Shown: positions 1 through 9,182, counted from the first letter of the stretch. The stretch is DNA of 64,000 nucleotides from Aeromonas lusitana (GCF_002812985.1 NZ_PGCP01000005.1:124001-188000); one strand, 5' to 3'. The notes: generated by a model not told the origin, from the letters alone. Made by a program: numbers and translations.

Positions 1-81
1 AATGGTCTCACCGCTCGCGCCCTCGAGGGCGGCGCCGTCCGGACAGAGTTCGGGGTGAGGCAGAATGATCAGTTTTGGCAT
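1..81 (-). CDS. fdx: 2Fe-2S ferredoxin of the isc operon (partial, N-terminal 27 codons)
   Basis: The first 27 residues are visible before the window edge and begin MPKLIILPHPELCPDG, the usual start of Isc-type ferredoxin. The protein carries a 2Fe-2S cluster and supplies electrons during cluster assembly on IscU; this role is family knowledge. The start codon lies one base beyond the hscA stop, as in the standard isc gene order, so translation is probably coupled. The cluster cysteines lie outside the window. Identity rests on the N-terminus and the operon position. Confidence 0.85.
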   Translation of the reverse strand, partial: MPKLIILPHPELCPDGAALEGASGETI

Positions 82-82
82 A

Positions 83-1930
83 TTACACCTTGTTGACGTT
101 TTGGCCGGTCAGCACCTTGCGAATGGAGGCATCCATACGACGGGCCGCAAACTCGCCACTGGCAGCATCCGCCGCCTCGATGGCATCTTTGATTTGATTG
201 GTTGTGCCGGTGGCACGCATGGCCAGCAGATGTTGGATGGCGGCATCGATCTCGGCGCGCTCGGCGGCATTGAGCAAGGCCTCGCCATCGGCGGCCAGGG
301 CGGCGTTGAGACTCTCCACCACCCGATCCGCTTCCACCTGCTGCTCCGCCAGCATGCGGGCATCCATGTCTTGCTGGGCATTGGCGATGGAGGCACTCAG
401 CATGCTGAGAATGTCCTCTTCCGCCAGACCATAAGAGGGTTTTATCTGGATTTCTGCCTGTACACCGGAAGATTTCTCCATGGCGCTCACCGACAGCAGT
501 CCATCCGCATCCACCTGGAAGGTGACACGGATGTGGGCGGCGCCCGCCGCCATGGGCGGAATGCCGGTCAGGGTGAAGCGCGCGAGGGAGCGGCAATCCG
601 CCACCAGTTCGCGTTCCCCCTGCACCACGTGGATCGCCATGGCGGTCTGACCGTCCTTGAAGGTAGTGAACTCCTGGGCGCGGGCCACCGGTATGGTGGT
701 GTTGCGCGGGATCACCTTCTCGGCGAGGCCGCCCATGGTTTCGAGCCCCAGGGAGAGCGGGATCACGTCCAGCAGCAGCATCTCGGCATCCGGCTTGTTG
801 CCCACCAGGATGTCTGCCTGGATGGCGGCGCCGATGGCCACCACCTTGTCCGGGTCTATGCTGGTGAGCGGCGTGCGCTGGAAGAACTGGCCCACCTGCT
901 CGCGCACCAGGGGCACCCGGGTCGAACCGCCGACCATCACCACTTCCAGCACTTCTACTTGTTCGAGCCCCGCATCGCGCAGGGCGCGGCGGCAGGCCAG
1001 CAGGGTGCGTTTGACCAGCGGCAGTATCAGGGCATCGAACTGGGCACGGCTCACTTCCCCCTGCCAGTTGGCAAAGGTGCAGGAGACGCTGTCGGCATCG
1101 GTCAGACCATGCTTGACGCTGGCGGCCAGGTCCAGCAACTCGCGCTGGCTGCGGGCGTCCAGCTGACCATTCAGGCCAGCCTGCTCCTTGATCCAGTCCG
1201 CCAGCAGGTGATCGAAGTCATCACCGCCGAGGGCCGAGTCGCCGCCGGTGGCCATCACCTCGAACACGCCGCGATGCAGGCGCAGGATGGAGATGTCAAA
1301 GGTACCACCGCCGAGGTCATAGACGGCGATCACCCCTTCCTGACCAGAATCCAGGCCGTAGGCGATGGCGGCAGCGGTCGGTTCGTTCAGCAGTCGCAGC
1401 ACGTGCAGACCGGCCAGACGGGCCGCGTCCTTGGTGCCCTGGCGCTGGGCGTCATCGAAATAGGCGGGCACGGTAATGACCACGCCATCGAGATCCCCAC
1501 CGAGCACGGCGGCGCCGCGGGCGGCCAGGGCTTTCAAGAGCTCGGCCGAGACCTGCACCGGGTTGACCAGGCCCTGACGGGTCTGCAACTGGGGCATGCC
1601 GCTGTCGCTTGCCACAAATTCATAGGGCTGCTGGCGGGTATCGATATCCGCCAGCGCCTTGCCCATCATCCGCTTGATGGAGACTATGGTGTTGTGGGGA
1701 TCCAGGGCGGCTTCGCGCTTGGCGTCGAACCCGACCCGAATGCTCTCGGCCTGGTAGTGCACCACAGAGGGCAGAAGGTCGCGCCCCTGCTCATCACACA
1801 GGGTATCGGCCTGGCCGCTGCGCACGGCGGCGACGAGGGAATTGGTAGTGCCGAGATCGATGCCAACGGCACGTTTGTGCTGATGAGGTGCGGCGCTCTG
1901 GCCGGGCTCGGCGATTTGCAGTAATGCCAT
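83..1930 (-). CDS. hscA: Hsp70-type chaperone HscA for Fe-S cluster transfer
   Basis: This 615-residue protein has the length of E. coli HscA (616). The nucleotide-binding domain shows IDLGTTNS near residue 24 and [10 protein letters not shown] near residue 205, followed by the Hsp70 substrate-binding domain. With its co-chaperone HscB it drives ATP-dependent release of the Fe-S cluster from IscU, recognising the LPPVK loop of IscU. It lies between hscB and fdx in the isc operon. A long open frame on the opposite strand of the same DNA is a compositional shadow. No truncation or frameshift is visible. Confidence 0.97.
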   Translation of the reverse strand: MALLQIAEPGQSAAPHQHKRAVGIDLGTTNSLVAAVRSGQADTLCDEQGRDLLPSVVHYQAESIRVGFDAKREAALDPHNTIVSIKRMMGKALADIDTRQQPYEFVASDSGMPQLQTRQGLVNPVQVSAELLKALAARGAAVLGGDLDGVVITVPAYFDDAQRQGTKDAARLAGLHVLRLLNEPTAAAIAYGLDSGQEGVIAVYDLGGGTFDISILRLHRGVFEVMATGGDSALGGDDFDHLLADWIKEQAGLNGQLDARSQRELLDLAASVKHGLTDADSVSCTFANWQGEVSRAQFDALILPLVKRTLLACRRALRDAGLEQVEVLEVVMVGGSTRVPLVREQVGQFFQRTPLTSIDPDKVVAIGAAIQADILVGNKPDAEMLLLDVIPLSLGLETMGGLAEKVIPRNTTIPVARAQEFTTFKDGQTAMAIHVVQGERELVADCRSLARFTLTGIPPMAAGAAHIRVTFQVDADGLLSVSAMEKSSGVQAEIQIKPSYGLAEEDILSMLSASIANAQQDMDARMLAEQQVEADRVVESLNAALAADGEALLNAAERAEIDAAIQHLLAMRATGTTNQIKDAIEAADAASGEFAARRMDASIRKVLTGQNVNKV

Positions 1931-1958
1931 GGGTAATCAAACTTCCAGCGTTAGAGGA

Positions 1959-2477
1959 TCAAGACTCGAACAACGAGTCTTCGAATCGTTCCAGCTCCTC
2001 GAGGAGCTTGTCGACAAATTTGAGTTTGCGCACGCAATCGGCGGCGATCTGATCCTCACCCTTGGCGAGGCAGTCGGTCAGCCGTTGCATCAGCGACTGG
2101 TGATCATGCCTGATTTCGCGGCGAAAATCTTCGATGGCGGCCTCAGGATCCGCTTCCCCTTTCAACTCGGCCAGACGCTCGCGCCACTCCAGCTGCTGCA
2201 TCAGGAAGCCGGTGTCTTGCAGGGTCTGCTGTTCACCACGGATGTCGGTCCCGCGCAGGGAGAGCAGGTACTCGGCACGGCGTACCGGGGCCTTGAGGGT
2301 GGTGAAGGCATCGTTGATCTGGGCGGCACGTTGCACCGCAGCCAACTGCTCCCGCTCGGGGGCGGTGGCGAAACGATCGGGATGAAACTGGGTCTGCAAC
2401 TGACGGTAGGTGTCGGCCAGTTGGCGGGGATCGAGCTCGAAGCCCTCTGCCAGCCCGAACAGCTCGAAATGATTCAT
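1959..2477 (-). CDS. hscB: J-domain co-chaperone HscB
   Basis: The 172-residue protein starts MNHFELFGL, and the J-domain HPD motif sits at residues 32-34. A C-terminal three-helix region that binds IscU follows. E. coli HscB has 171 residues. It presents IscU to HscA and stimulates HscA ATPase activity (family knowledge). It lies 28 bp upstream of hscA in the operon and 87 bp downstream of iscA; the latter gap contains a strong hairpin. Confidence 0.96.
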   Translation of the reverse strand: MNHFELFGLAEGFELDPRQLADTYRQLQTQFHPDRFATAPEREQLAAVQRAAQINDAFTTLKAPVRRAEYLLSLRGTDIRGEQQTLQDTGFLMQQLEWRERLAELKGEADPEAAIEDFRREIRHDHQSLMQRLTDCLAKGEDQIAADCVRKLKFVDKLLEELERFEDSLFES

Positions 2478-2533
2478 TCTGTGTCCTTAGACTCGACGGC
2501 TTGCACCTGGCTTGCCAACCACCTTGAAACGGC

Positions 2534-2559
2534 TGAACCGGCAGCAGGCTGCCGGTTCA
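2534..2559 (-). promoter_or_regulatory. Intercistronic hairpin between iscA and hscB
   Basis: An 11-bp perfect inverted repeat (TGAACCGGCAG / CTGCCGGTTCA) with a 4-nt loop fills the iscA-hscB gap. No T-tract follows, so it is not a typical terminator. It could be an mRNA processing or stability element that separates the levels of iscSUA from hscBA-fdx; that role is inference. Confidence 0.5.
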
Positions 2560-2564
2560 AGCGT

Positions 2565-2888
2565 TCATACACTGAAGCTTTCGCCACAACCACACTCGCC
2601 CTTGGCGTTGGGGTTGTTGAACTGGAAGCCCTCGTTGAGGCCCTCCTTGACGAAGTCCAGCTCGGTGCCATCCAGGTGGATCAGGCTCTTGGCGTCGACG
2701 ATGATCTTGACACCGTTTTGCTCGAACACCTGATCCTCGGCGGCCAGCTCATCCACGAACTCGAGCACATAGGCAAGACCCGAACAGCCGGTCGTCTTGA
2801 CGCCGAGGCGCAGGCCGATGCCCTTGCCCCGGTTGGTCATGAAAGAGGAAACCCGCGCCGCGGCGGCATCTGTCATGGTTATGGCCAT
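2565..2888 (-). CDS. iscA: A-type Fe-S carrier IscA
   Basis: The 107-residue A-type carrier has the three conserved cysteines at positions 35, 99 and 101, in TTGCSGLAY and GECGCGESF. It accepts iron or a preformed cluster from the IscU system and passes it to apo-proteins, mainly 4Fe-4S targets. It sits 15 bp downstream of iscU. An ATG start with the family N-terminus MAITMTD was chosen. Length matches E. coli IscA (107). Confidence 0.97.
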   Translation of the reverse strand: MAITMTDAAAARVSSFMTNRGKGIGLRLGVKTTGCSGLAYVLEFVDELAAEDQVFEQNGVKIIVDAKSLIHLDGTELDFVKEGLNEGFQFNNPNAKGECGCGESFSV

Positions 2889-2903
2889 ACTGCTCTCCGA
2901 ACC

Positions 2904-3287
2904 TTAAAGACCTTTCTTCTGCTTGTAATCGGCGATGGCGGCCTTGATGGCATCCTCCGCCAGAATGGAGCAGTGGATCTTCACCGGCGGCAGCGCCAGC
3001 TCTTCGGCGATGTCGGTGTTCTTGATGCCGGCCGCTTCGTCCAGGGTCTTGCCCTTGACCCATTCGGTCACCAGGGAGCTGGAGGCGATGGCGGAGCCAC
3101 AGCCGTAGGTCTTGAACTTGGCGTCTTCGATGATGCCGTCGTCGCTGATCTTCAGTTGCAGTTTCATCACGTCGCCACAGGCCGGGGCGCCGACCATGCC
3201 GGTTGCGATGCTGGGATCGTTCTTGTCAAAACCGCCGACGTTGCGAGGATTCTCGTAGTGGTCGATTACTTTTTCACTGTAAGCCAT
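2904..3287 (-). CDS. iscU: Fe-S cluster assembly scaffold IscU
   Basis: The 127-residue scaffold has the cluster-ligating cysteines in APACGD (Cys37), YGCGSA (Cys63) and KIHCS (about Cys106), together with the LPPVK motif recognised by HscA. A 2Fe-2S cluster is built here from sulfur delivered by IscS and then handed on through HscA/HscB. It lies 55 bp after iscS and 15 bp before iscA. Length and motifs are those of the canonical family. Confidence 0.98.
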   Translation of the reverse strand: MAYSEKVIDHYENPRNVGGFDKNDPSIATGMVGAPACGDVMKLQLKISDDGIIEDAKFKTYGCGSAIASSSLVTEWVKGKTLDEAAGIKNTDIAEELALPPVKIHCSILAEDAIKAAIADYKQKKGL

Positions 3288-3342
3288 ATCTAACTCCTGC
3301 TAATTCCGTTGTTCACCAACCCGTTGCCGCTCAGGCAAGGGA

Positions 3343-4557
3343 TCAGTGGTGAGCCCATTCGACCGTGTTCAGATCGACACCGTCCTTGAACATCTCCCAC
3401 AGGGGAGACATCTCGCGCAGACGACCGATGGAGTCACAGATGAGCTTGATTGCGTAATCAATCTCCTCTTCCGTGGTGAAGCGACCGATGCTGAAGCGGA
3501 TGGAGCTGTGTGCCAGCTCGTCGTTCAGGCCAAGGGCGCGCAGCACATAGGAGGGCTCCAGGCTGGCAGAGGTACAGGCTGAACCGGAAGAGACCGCCAG
3601 ATCCTTCAGTGCCATGATGAGGGATTCCCCTTCCACATAGGCGAAGCTGACGTTCAGGTTACCCGGGACACGATGGTCCAGATCACCGTTGATATAGACT
3701 TCTTCGATATTCTTGATGCCGTTCCACAGACGCTGACGCAGGGCCATGATGTGCTCGCTTTCGCTGGCCATCTCTTCCTTGGCGATGCGGAAGGCTTCGC
3801 CCATGCCGACGATCTGGTGAGTCGGCAGGGTGCCGGAGCGCATGCCACGCTCATGGCCGCCACCGTGCATCTGAGCTTCCAGGCGCACACGGGGCTTGCG
3901 GCGCACGAACAGGGCACCGATCCCTTTCGGGCCGTAGACCTTGTGGGCAGACATGGAGAGCAGGTCAACCTTGAGCGCTTCCACGTCGACCGGGATCTTG
4001 CCCACGCTCTGGACCGCGTCCACGTGCAGCAGGATCTTGCGGGAGCGGCACAGCTCGCCGATGGCGGCGATGTCTTGCACCACACCTATCTCGTTGTTCA
4101 CATGCATGATGCTCACCAGAATGGTGTCATCGCGCAGGGCGCCTTCGATCTGTTCGATGGTGAACAGGCCGTTTGGCATCGGCTCGAGGTAGGTCACCTC
4201 ATAGCCTTCACGCTCCAGCTGACGGCAGGTATCGAGTACCGCCTTGTGCTCGGTCTTGGAGGTGATGATGTGCTTGCCCTTGCCAGCATAGAAGTGGGCA
4301 ATGCCCTTGATGGCCAGGTTGTTGGATTCGGTCGCGCCTGAGGTGAAGACGATCTCGCGAGGGTCTGCACCGATCAGCTCTGCCACTTGATTACGGGCCA
4401 GATCGACTGCCTCTTCGGCCTGCCAGCCGAAACGGTGGGAGCGAGAGGCTGGGTTGCCGAACAGGCCGTCCATGGTGAGGCACTGCATCATTTTTTCTGC
4501 GACACGCGGGTCCACCGGACAGGTTGCCGAATAATCAAGGTAAATAGGCAGTTTCAT
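3343..4557 (-). CDS. iscS: Cysteine desulfurase IscS
   Basis: The 404-residue PLP-dependent enzyme converts L-cysteine to alanine and a protein-bound persulfide used for Fe-S clusters and thionucleosides. The PLP lysine is in [10 protein letters not shown] near residue 206, and the catalytic cysteine is in [10 protein letters not shown] near residue 328. Length equals E. coli IscS. It lies 56 bp after iscR under the same promoter. Confidence 0.98.
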   Translation of the reverse strand: MKLPIYLDYSATCPVDPRVAEKMMQCLTMDGLFGNPASRSHRFGWQAEEAVDLARNQVAELIGADPREIVFTSGATESNNLAIKGIAHFYAGKGKHIITSKTEHKAVLDTCRQLEREGYEVTYLEPMPNGLFTIEQIEGALRDDTILVSIMHVNNEIGVVQDIAAIGELCRSRKILLHVDAVQSVGKIPVDVEALKVDLLSMSAHKVYGPKGIGALFVRRKPRVRLEAQMHGGGHERGMRSGTLPTHQIVGMGEAFRIAKEEMASESEHIMALRQRLWNGIKNIEEVYINGDLDHRVPGNLNVSFAYVEGESLIMALKDLAVSSGSACTSASLEPSYVLRALGLNDELAHSSIRFSIGRFTTEEEIDYAIKLICDSIGRLREMSPLWEMFKDGVDLNTVEWAHH

Positions 4558-4613
4558 GTTTTTCTCCGTTACGACGGGGTCACACAGCGACCCGCCGTGG
4601 AAAGCACGTTTGT

Positions 4614-5117
4614 TTATAGTTGGACTTTTAAGCTCACATCACCGCGTTCGGCCCGTTCAACCAGGGACAACACGGTCTTCATTTGTTCATCTTGCTTGCC
4701 GGCGATGCGACGCACATCGGCCTGGCCTACCAGCTCCGCCAGGGTGATGTCCCCGAGGAAACTGGAGATACGCTCGCTGAGGTCACGCCACAGGGAGTGG
4801 GTCAGACACTGGGTACCGCCGTGGCAGCCCCCCTTGCCCAGACACTTGGTCGCATCGACCGATTCATCCACCGCGGTGATCACCTGACCCACCGAGATCT
4901 CGCCAGGAGCCAGGCCGAGGCGATAACCACCGCCCGGGCCGCGCACGCTGCTCACCAGGCCATGCTTGCGCAGGCGGGCAAACAGCTGTTCCAGATAGGA
5001 CAAGGAGATGCCCTGGCGCTCTGAAATATCGGCAAGGGGTACGGGCCCCTGCTCTGCATGCAACGCCACGTCGAGCATGGCGGTCACTGCGTAACGTCCT
5101 TTTGAGGTCAGTCTCAT
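4614..5117 (-). CDS. iscR: Rrf2-family Fe-S regulator IscR
   Basis: The 167-residue Rrf2-type winged-helix protein has the three cysteines that ligate its 2Fe-2S cluster at positions 92, 98 and 104 (CLGKGGC...C). In the holo form it represses the isc operon; the apo form controls other genes (family knowledge). It is the first gene of iscRSUA-hscBA-fdx, and two abutting sites resembling its own operator lie directly upstream, which supports autoregulation. Start [11 protein letters not shown] is the family start. Confidence 0.97.
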   Translation of the reverse strand: MRLTSKGRYAVTAMLDVALHAEQGPVPLADISERQGISLSYLEQLFARLRKHGLVSSVRGPGGGYRLGLAPGEISVGQVITAVDESVDATKCLGKGGCHGGTQCLTHSLWRDLSERISSFLGDITLAELVGQADVRRIAGKQDEQMKTVLSLVERAERGDVSLKVQL

Positions 5118-5162
5118 ATGCCTTACCGTCTTGCGAACAAATCAATATGGGCACATGGTCAC

Positions 5163-5187
5163 ATACCCGACTAAAACAGTCAAGTAT
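5163..5187 (-). promoter_or_regulatory. IscR type-1 operator, proximal site
   Basis: Read on the minus strand, this 25-bp site has the halves GACT...AGTC with ATA and TAT ends and fits every position of the type-1 IscR consensus as I recall it (ATASYYGACT-N5-AGTCRRSTAT). It begins 46 bp upstream of the iscR start codon. A TTGACT within it could be the -35 element, so holo-IscR binding would block RNA polymerase. Confidence 0.8.
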
Positions 5188-5212
5188 ATGCTTGAGTAAA
5201 TCAGTCGGGATT
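5188..5212 (-). promoter_or_regulatory. IscR type-1 operator, distal site overlapping the trmJ stop
   Basis: This second 25-bp site abuts the first. It matches about 21 of 25 consensus positions, with one change in the core (ACTC for AGTC). Its far end overlaps the trmJ stop codon. The tandem arrangement resembles the paired sites at the E. coli iscR promoter. Confidence 0.6.
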
Positions 5213-5936
5213 AATCTTGCGGCTTGGGTTTGTGAACCGAGGTGAGAATACCGCGCAAGATGTTCAGTTCGATCGCCTCGGGCCGGGCGCGGTTGAACAG
5301 GCGACGCAGCTTGCTCATCACGTGACCGGGATGTTCTTCGCTGATAAAGCCAGTCTTCAGCAGGGTCTGCTGCAAATGCTGATAAAAGCCTTCCAGCTGC
5401 TCGGCACTGGGGTAATCCGTGCGATCGTCTTCCGGCTCAGGCGTCTGCTCCTGCAACCAGCGCATGCGCACCTCGTAGCAGAGGGTCTGCACCGCCATGG
5501 CCAGGTTGAGGGAGCTGTATTCGGGATTGGCCGGGATGGCCACGTGGTAGTGGCACTTTTGCAGCTCATCGTTGGTGAGACCGGTGCGTTCACGGCCAAA
5601 CACCAGGGCAACCGGGTGCTGCATCCCTTCGGTCACCAGCTTCTCGGCGGCTTCGCGGGGATCCAGCATGGGCCAGCTCAGGGTACGGGAGCGGGCGCTG
5701 GTGCCGATGACCAGGCTGCAATCGGCGATGGCCTCATCCAGGGTCGAGACGATGCGGGCATTGGCCAGGATATCGCTCGCCCCGGCCGCCAGCGCGACGG
5801 CGTTGTCGTCGGGCTGTTCTTGGGGATCAACCAGTACCAGCTGGGTCAGCCCCATGGTTTTCATGGCCCGCGCCGCGGACCCCATGTTGCCGGTGTGAGA
5901 GGTATTTACCAACACGATACGAATCTGATCCAACAT
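5211..5936 (-). CDS. trmJ: tRNA 2'-O-methyltransferase TrmJ (position 32)
   Basis: The 241-residue SPOUT (SpoU-class) methyltransferase uses S-adenosylmethionine to methylate the 2'-OH of C32/U32 in tRNA. The SAM-binding knot motifs [12 protein letters not shown] and [14 protein letters not shown] are present. E. coli TrmJ has 246 residues and is likewise encoded just upstream of iscR. Its stop overlaps the distal IscR site, so it probably has its own promoter; TACAAT-like sequence lies upstream but was not assigned. Confidence 0.93.
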   Translation of the reverse strand: MLDQIRIVLVNTSHTGNMGSAARAMKTMGLTQLVLVDPQEQPDDNAVALAAGASDILANARIVSTLDEAIADCSLVIGTSARSRTLSWPMLDPREAAEKLVTEGMQHPVALVFGRERTGLTNDELQKCHYHVAIPANPEYSSLNLAMAVQTLCYEVRMRWLQEQTPEPEDDRTDYPSAEQLEGFYQHLQQTLLKTGFISEEHPGHVMSKLRRLFNRARPEAIELNILRGILTSVHKPKPQD

Positions 5937-6119
5937 GCCCAGTCAATCTTCAGTCAAAAATGGCGCGCAATTGTAACATAACCAATCGCTATTTTGGCAC
6001 CGCTTCTGCGTCACCATTTCAGAACAAAAATGGCGATTCGTATAACCAAGCAGCATGAGCGCGGGAAAAGGGCGGGCTAACCTTAAAGGGTGCACCCTGC
6101 CTCACCCGGAGTTGCCCTC

Positions 6120-6536
6120 ATGCTTCCCCCCTGGCTCTATGAACAACTGCCCGGCCTCTATCTGCTGCTCTCTGCCGGGCTGCTGCTCCTCACCCAGTCC
6201 CCGCTGCTCTGGCTGGCGGCGGCCTTGCTGTTCGGGGTGGGCGCCCTCATCTGGATGATGCGCTCCAACTACCGGCGCACCGATCTCGTCATCTTCCCCG
6301 CCAGACGCTGGTTCCAACCCGAGTGGTTCTACGAGGCGCAGCCATTTCTCTGGCTGGCGTTGGGTTTGTTACTGCTGCGTCTGCCGGGGAGCACGGCGCT
6401 GCTCGCCCTGCTCCCCTGCCTCTGGGGTTGTCGATGCCTATGGGCCCGGCAGCGCCACCGCCATCATGCCCCGGGCCTGGCATTGCAGTTGAAGCGCAGT
6501 TCAGGCCGCCGGCGCGGGCACAGGATCCTGCGCTGA
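6120..6536 (+). CDS. Small multi-spanning membrane protein, unknown function
   Basis: I do not recognise a named family. The start at 6120 was chosen because GGAG lies 8 nt upstream; an upstream ATG at 6090 has no such site. The 138-residue product has hydrophobic segments near residues 8-25, 28-42 and 80-110, with a basic loop (MRSNYRRTD) between and a basic C-terminus, suggesting three or four membrane helices. Its 3' end overlaps the convergent ubiT gene by 36 bp. An inner-membrane protein is all that can be claimed. Confidence 0.65.
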   Translation: MLPPWLYEQLPGLYLLLSAGLLLLTQSPLLWLAAALLFGVGALIWMMRSNYRRTDLVIFPARRWFQPEWFYEAQPFLWLALGLLLLRLPGSTALLALLPCLWGCRCLWARQRHRHHAPGLALQLKRSSGRRRGHRILR

Positions 6537-7016
6537 GCGGGCCCGCTCCACCAGGCTCGCCAGGTCCATCAGCGGGTACTTCATCAACCTGGGCAGGGCG
6601 TCCAGATCCAGGCTATCCATCAGGTTTTTGACTTCCAACCCGAGCTCTGTGTCCCCCTCTATCTTCAGCTTGCGCTGGAAGAAGAGCGAATCCGGATCCT
6701 CCCGGCGGGCGGCGATCAGGACAAGATCCTGGCTGCTACCACTAAAGCAGACGTCTGCGCGCTCGCAGTCACGACTCACCACCAGCTTCCCCTCCCGCTC
6801 GCTGATAAACCAGCAGAGCTCGAGATCGGTCACCTCGACTTTCAGCCATTTGCCGGCCAGGAATTCGAAGTCCCCGTCCGTAATGGCGTCCTTGAACACC
6901 TGGGCCAGCAGCCCCTCCATCAGGTTCTGTTGCAGGGTAAAGGGCACCAGCTTGAGGGGGCGGCGCAAGAGACGGGGTGCCTGTTCGACCAGGCGACGTT
7001 GCAGTTGTTGAAACAC
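6501..7016 (-). CDS. ubiT: UbiT, SCP2-domain factor for anaerobic ubiquinone synthesis
   Basis: The SCP2 lipid-binding domain protein contains DPDSLFFQRKLKIEGDTELG and VKNLMD motifs typical of UbiT (YhbT). It is needed with UbiU and UbiV for O2-independent ubiquinone synthesis, probably by binding isoprenoid intermediates (family knowledge). A GTG start at 7016 was chosen because GGGAG lies 6 nt upstream and the resulting N-terminus and length (171 residues) match E. coli UbiT (174); the ATG at 7049 would add 11 atypical residues. It is divergent from ubiU with an FNR-like site between. Confidence 0.9.
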   Translation of the reverse strand: MFQQLQRRLVEQAPRLLRRPLKLVPFTLQQNLMEGLLAQVFKDAITDGDFEFLAGKWLKVEVTDLELCWFISEREGKLVVSRDCERADVCFSGSSQDLVLIAARREDPDSLFFQRKLKIEGDTELGLEVKNLMDSLDLDALPRLMKYPLMDLASLVERARSAQDPVPAPAA

Positions 7017-7067
7017 GATAAACTCCCAGTTTTTTGCGCATTCAAGCACAGGGCCGGGAGCGGGATC

Positions 7068-7081
7068 CTGTTGAAAATCAA
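7068..7081. promoter_or_regulatory. FNR-like site between ubiT and ubiU
   Basis: The 14-bp site CTGTT-GAAA-ATCAA matches 8 of 10 defined positions of the FNR consensus TTGAT-N4-ATCAA. It lies in the divergent ubiT/ubiU spacer, where oxygen control is expected because UbiTUV works without O2. Binding and position relative to transcription starts are inference. Confidence 0.45.
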
Positions 7082-7206
7082 ACTTGTGCCCACTTACCTC
7101 TAGAAGGGTAAAGCCACCTAAAGCTGCCTCAGGTCAAAAAGCGGGAGCGCATGGGTGCATACAATCGGGCCTCTTTTTGCATTTTTGCCCTCTCGGAGCG
7201 TACCCG

Positions 7207-8202
7207 ATGGAATTACTCTGCCCGGCAGGCAGCCTGCCGGCACTGAAAACGGCCGTGGATAACGGGGCCGATGCGGTCTATATCGGCTTCAAGGATGACA
7301 CCAACGCCCGCCATTTCGCCGGCCTCAACTTCACCGACAGCAAGCTGGAGAAGGCGGTGGACTACGTGCACCAGCACGGTCGCAAGCTGCACATCGCCAT
7401 CAACACCTTCGCCCACCCGGGCTCAGATGCGAGATGGAAGCAGGCGGTGGACAGGGGCGCGGCGCTCGGCGCCGATGCCCTCATCATCGCCGATCTCGCC
7501 GTGCTCGATTACGCCAGCCGCCAGTATCCGGACATGGAGCTGCACGTCTCGGTGCAGGCCAGCGCCACCAATGCGGCCGCCATCCGCTTCTACCAGCAAC
7601 ACTTCAACGTCGGCCGGGTGGTGTTGCCACGGGTGCTCTCCATGCACCAGGTCAAGCAGCTGGCCCGCGAGATCAATGTCGGCCTCGAGGTGTTTGCCTT
7701 TGGCAGCCTGTGCATCATGGCGGAGGGGCGCTGCTACCTCTCCTCCTACATGACCGGCGAGAGCCCCAATACCGTGGGGGCCTGCTCGCCGGCCAAGTTC
7801 GTGCGCTGGGAGGAGACCCCGAACGGCCTCGAATCGCGCCTGAACGAGGTGCTGATCGATCGCTACGGCCCGGGGGAGAACGCCGGCTACCCGACCCTGT
7901 GCAAGGGGCGCTTCGAGGTGGATGGCCAGACCTATCACGCCCTGGAAGAGCCCACCAGTCTCAACACCCTTGGCCTCCTGCCCGAGCTGTTCCAGACCGG
8001 GATCCAGTCGGTCAAGATCGAGGGACGACAACGCAGCCCCGCCTACGTGGAGCAAGTCACCCGGGTCTGGCGCGCCGCCATCGACGCCTATCAGGCCAAC
8101 CCGCAGGCCTACAGCGTCAAGGCAGAATGGGATGCCCAGCTCGCCCGGGTCTCCGAGGGGAGCCAGACTACCCTGGGTGCCTACCATCGCCAGTGGCAAT
8201 AA
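7207..8202 (+). CDS. ubiU: UbiU, U32-family Fe-S protein of anaerobic ubiquinone synthesis
   Basis: The 331-residue U32-family protein starts MELLCPAGSLPALK, so ATG 7207 was chosen over the upstream 7084, which would add 41 residues unlike the family. Cysteines for a 4Fe-4S cluster appear in GSLCIMAEGRCYLSS, VGACSPAK and TLCKGR. With UbiV it carries out O2-independent hydroxylation of ubiquinone precursors, probably with prephenate as oxygen donor (family knowledge). ubiV follows 79 bp downstream. Confidence 0.95.
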   Translation: MELLCPAGSLPALKTAVDNGADAVYIGFKDDTNARHFAGLNFTDSKLEKAVDYVHQHGRKLHIAINTFAHPGSDARWKQAVDRGAALGADALIIADLAVLDYASRQYPDMELHVSVQASATNAAAIRFYQQHFNVGRVVLPRVLSMHQVKQLAREINVGLEVFAFGSLCIMAEGRCYLSSYMTGESPNTVGACSPAKFVRWEETPNGLESRLNEVLIDRYGPGENAGYPTLCKGRFEVDGQTYHALEEPTSLNTLGLLPELFQTGIQSVKIEGRQRSPAYVEQVTRVWRAAIDAYQANPQAYSVKAEWDAQLARVSEGSQTTLGAYHRQWQ

Positions 8203-8213
8203 GGGGAATGCCC

Positions 8214-8282
8214 ATGTTCCATTTTCTCACGCAAAACAATCGCACTTTGCACTGCGTTTATAACGGCAAGGAGCACAACTGA
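8214..8282 (+). CDS. Possible 22-codon leader ORF coupled to ubiV
   Basis: The ubiU-ubiV gap contains an ATG with GGGG shortly upstream and a 22-codon frame beginning MFHFLTQNNRTLH. Its TGA stop overlaps the ubiV ATG by one base (TGATG), a common coupling arrangement. It resembles no known peptide and could be chance. If real, its translation would control ubiV initiation. Confidence 0.3.
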   Translation: MFHFLTQNNRTLHCVYNGKEHN

Positions 8283-9154
8283 TGCAATTCTCTCTCGGGC
8301 CCATTCTCTTCTACTGGCCCAAGGCCAATACCCAGTCATTCTACGAGGCCGCCGCCCGGAGTCAGGCCGACATCATCTATCTCGGCGAGACGGTGTGCAG
8401 CAAGCGCCGTGAACTGAAAGTAGATGACTGGATTGCCCTGGCCCAACAGGTGGCCGCCGCCGGCAAGCAGGTGGTGCTCTCGACGCTGGCGCTCATCTCG
8501 GCACCGTCCGAGCTCAAGGAGGTCAAGCGCCTGGTGGACAACGGCGAGCTGCTGATCGAGGCCAACGATCTCGGCACGGTGCAGCTCGCCCGCGAGGCTG
8601 GCCTGCCGTTTGTGTGTGGCCCGGCCATCAACGCCTACAACGCAGACGTGCTGCGCATGCTGCTAAGAAGCGGGATGCAGCGCTGGGTCATGCCGGTGGA
8701 GCTCTCCCGCGACTGGCTGATAAAGCTAAACCAAGATCTCGGGACGGCTCGCCAACAGTTTGAGGTGGAGGTGTTTGCCTACGGCCACCTGCCGCTGGCC
8801 TACTCGGCGCGCTGCTTCACCGCCCGCTCCCTCGACAAGCCAAAGGACAACTGCGAGCTCGCCTGCATCCACTACCCCACAGGGCGCCTCGCCAACAGCC
8901 GGGAGGGGCAGAAGGTGTTCAACCTCAACGGCATCCAGACCCAGTCCGGCTACTGCTACAACCTTGGCAACGAGTTGAGTGGTATGGAGGGCCTGGTGGA
9001 CGTGGTGCGCCTCTCCCCCGAAGGGATGGAGACCCTCGACATGCTGGCGCGCTTCAAGGCCAATGCCCAGGGGCAGGCGCCGCTGCCCCTGCAGCAGGCG
9101 CATGACTGCAACGGCTACTGGCGCCAGATCCCCGGTATGAGCCTGGTGGAATAA
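8282..9154 (+). CDS. ubiV: UbiV, U32-family Fe-S partner of UbiU
   Basis: This 290-residue U32-family protein is close in length to E. coli UbiV (292). Cluster cysteines are visible in ETVCSKRR and in the group ARCFTARS...DNCELACIHYP. It forms a heterodimer with UbiU for anaerobic ring hydroxylation in ubiquinone synthesis. It is the last gene of the ubiUV unit and is followed by an intrinsic terminator shared with convergent nlpI. Confidence 0.95.
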   Translation: MQFSLGPILFYWPKANTQSFYEAAARSQADIIYLGETVCSKRRELKVDDWIALAQQVAAAGKQVVLSTLALISAPSELKEVKRLVDNGELLIEANDLGTVQLAREAGLPFVCGPAINAYNADVLRMLLRSGMQRWVMPVELSRDWLIKLNQDLGTARQQFEVEVFAYGHLPLAYSARCFTARSLDKPKDNCELACIHYPTGRLANSREGQKVFNLNGIQTQSGYCYNLGNELSGMEGLVDVVRLSPEGMETLDMLARFKANAQGQAPLPLQQAHDCNGYWRQIPGMSLVE

Positions 9155-9182
9155 CCCAGCGCCGCGCCAAAACGCAGACAGC

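Noticed and set aside
65..1924. A 619-codon open frame on the plus strand opposite hscA
   Set aside because: It is the codon-position shadow of a GC-rich Hsp70 gene; it has no ribosome site or recognisable domain, and the minus-strand gene is certain.
7084..7206. Longer UbiU start at 7084
   Set aside because: It adds 41 residues absent from the family and covers the promoter and FNR-like region; ATG 7207 gives the canonical N-terminus.
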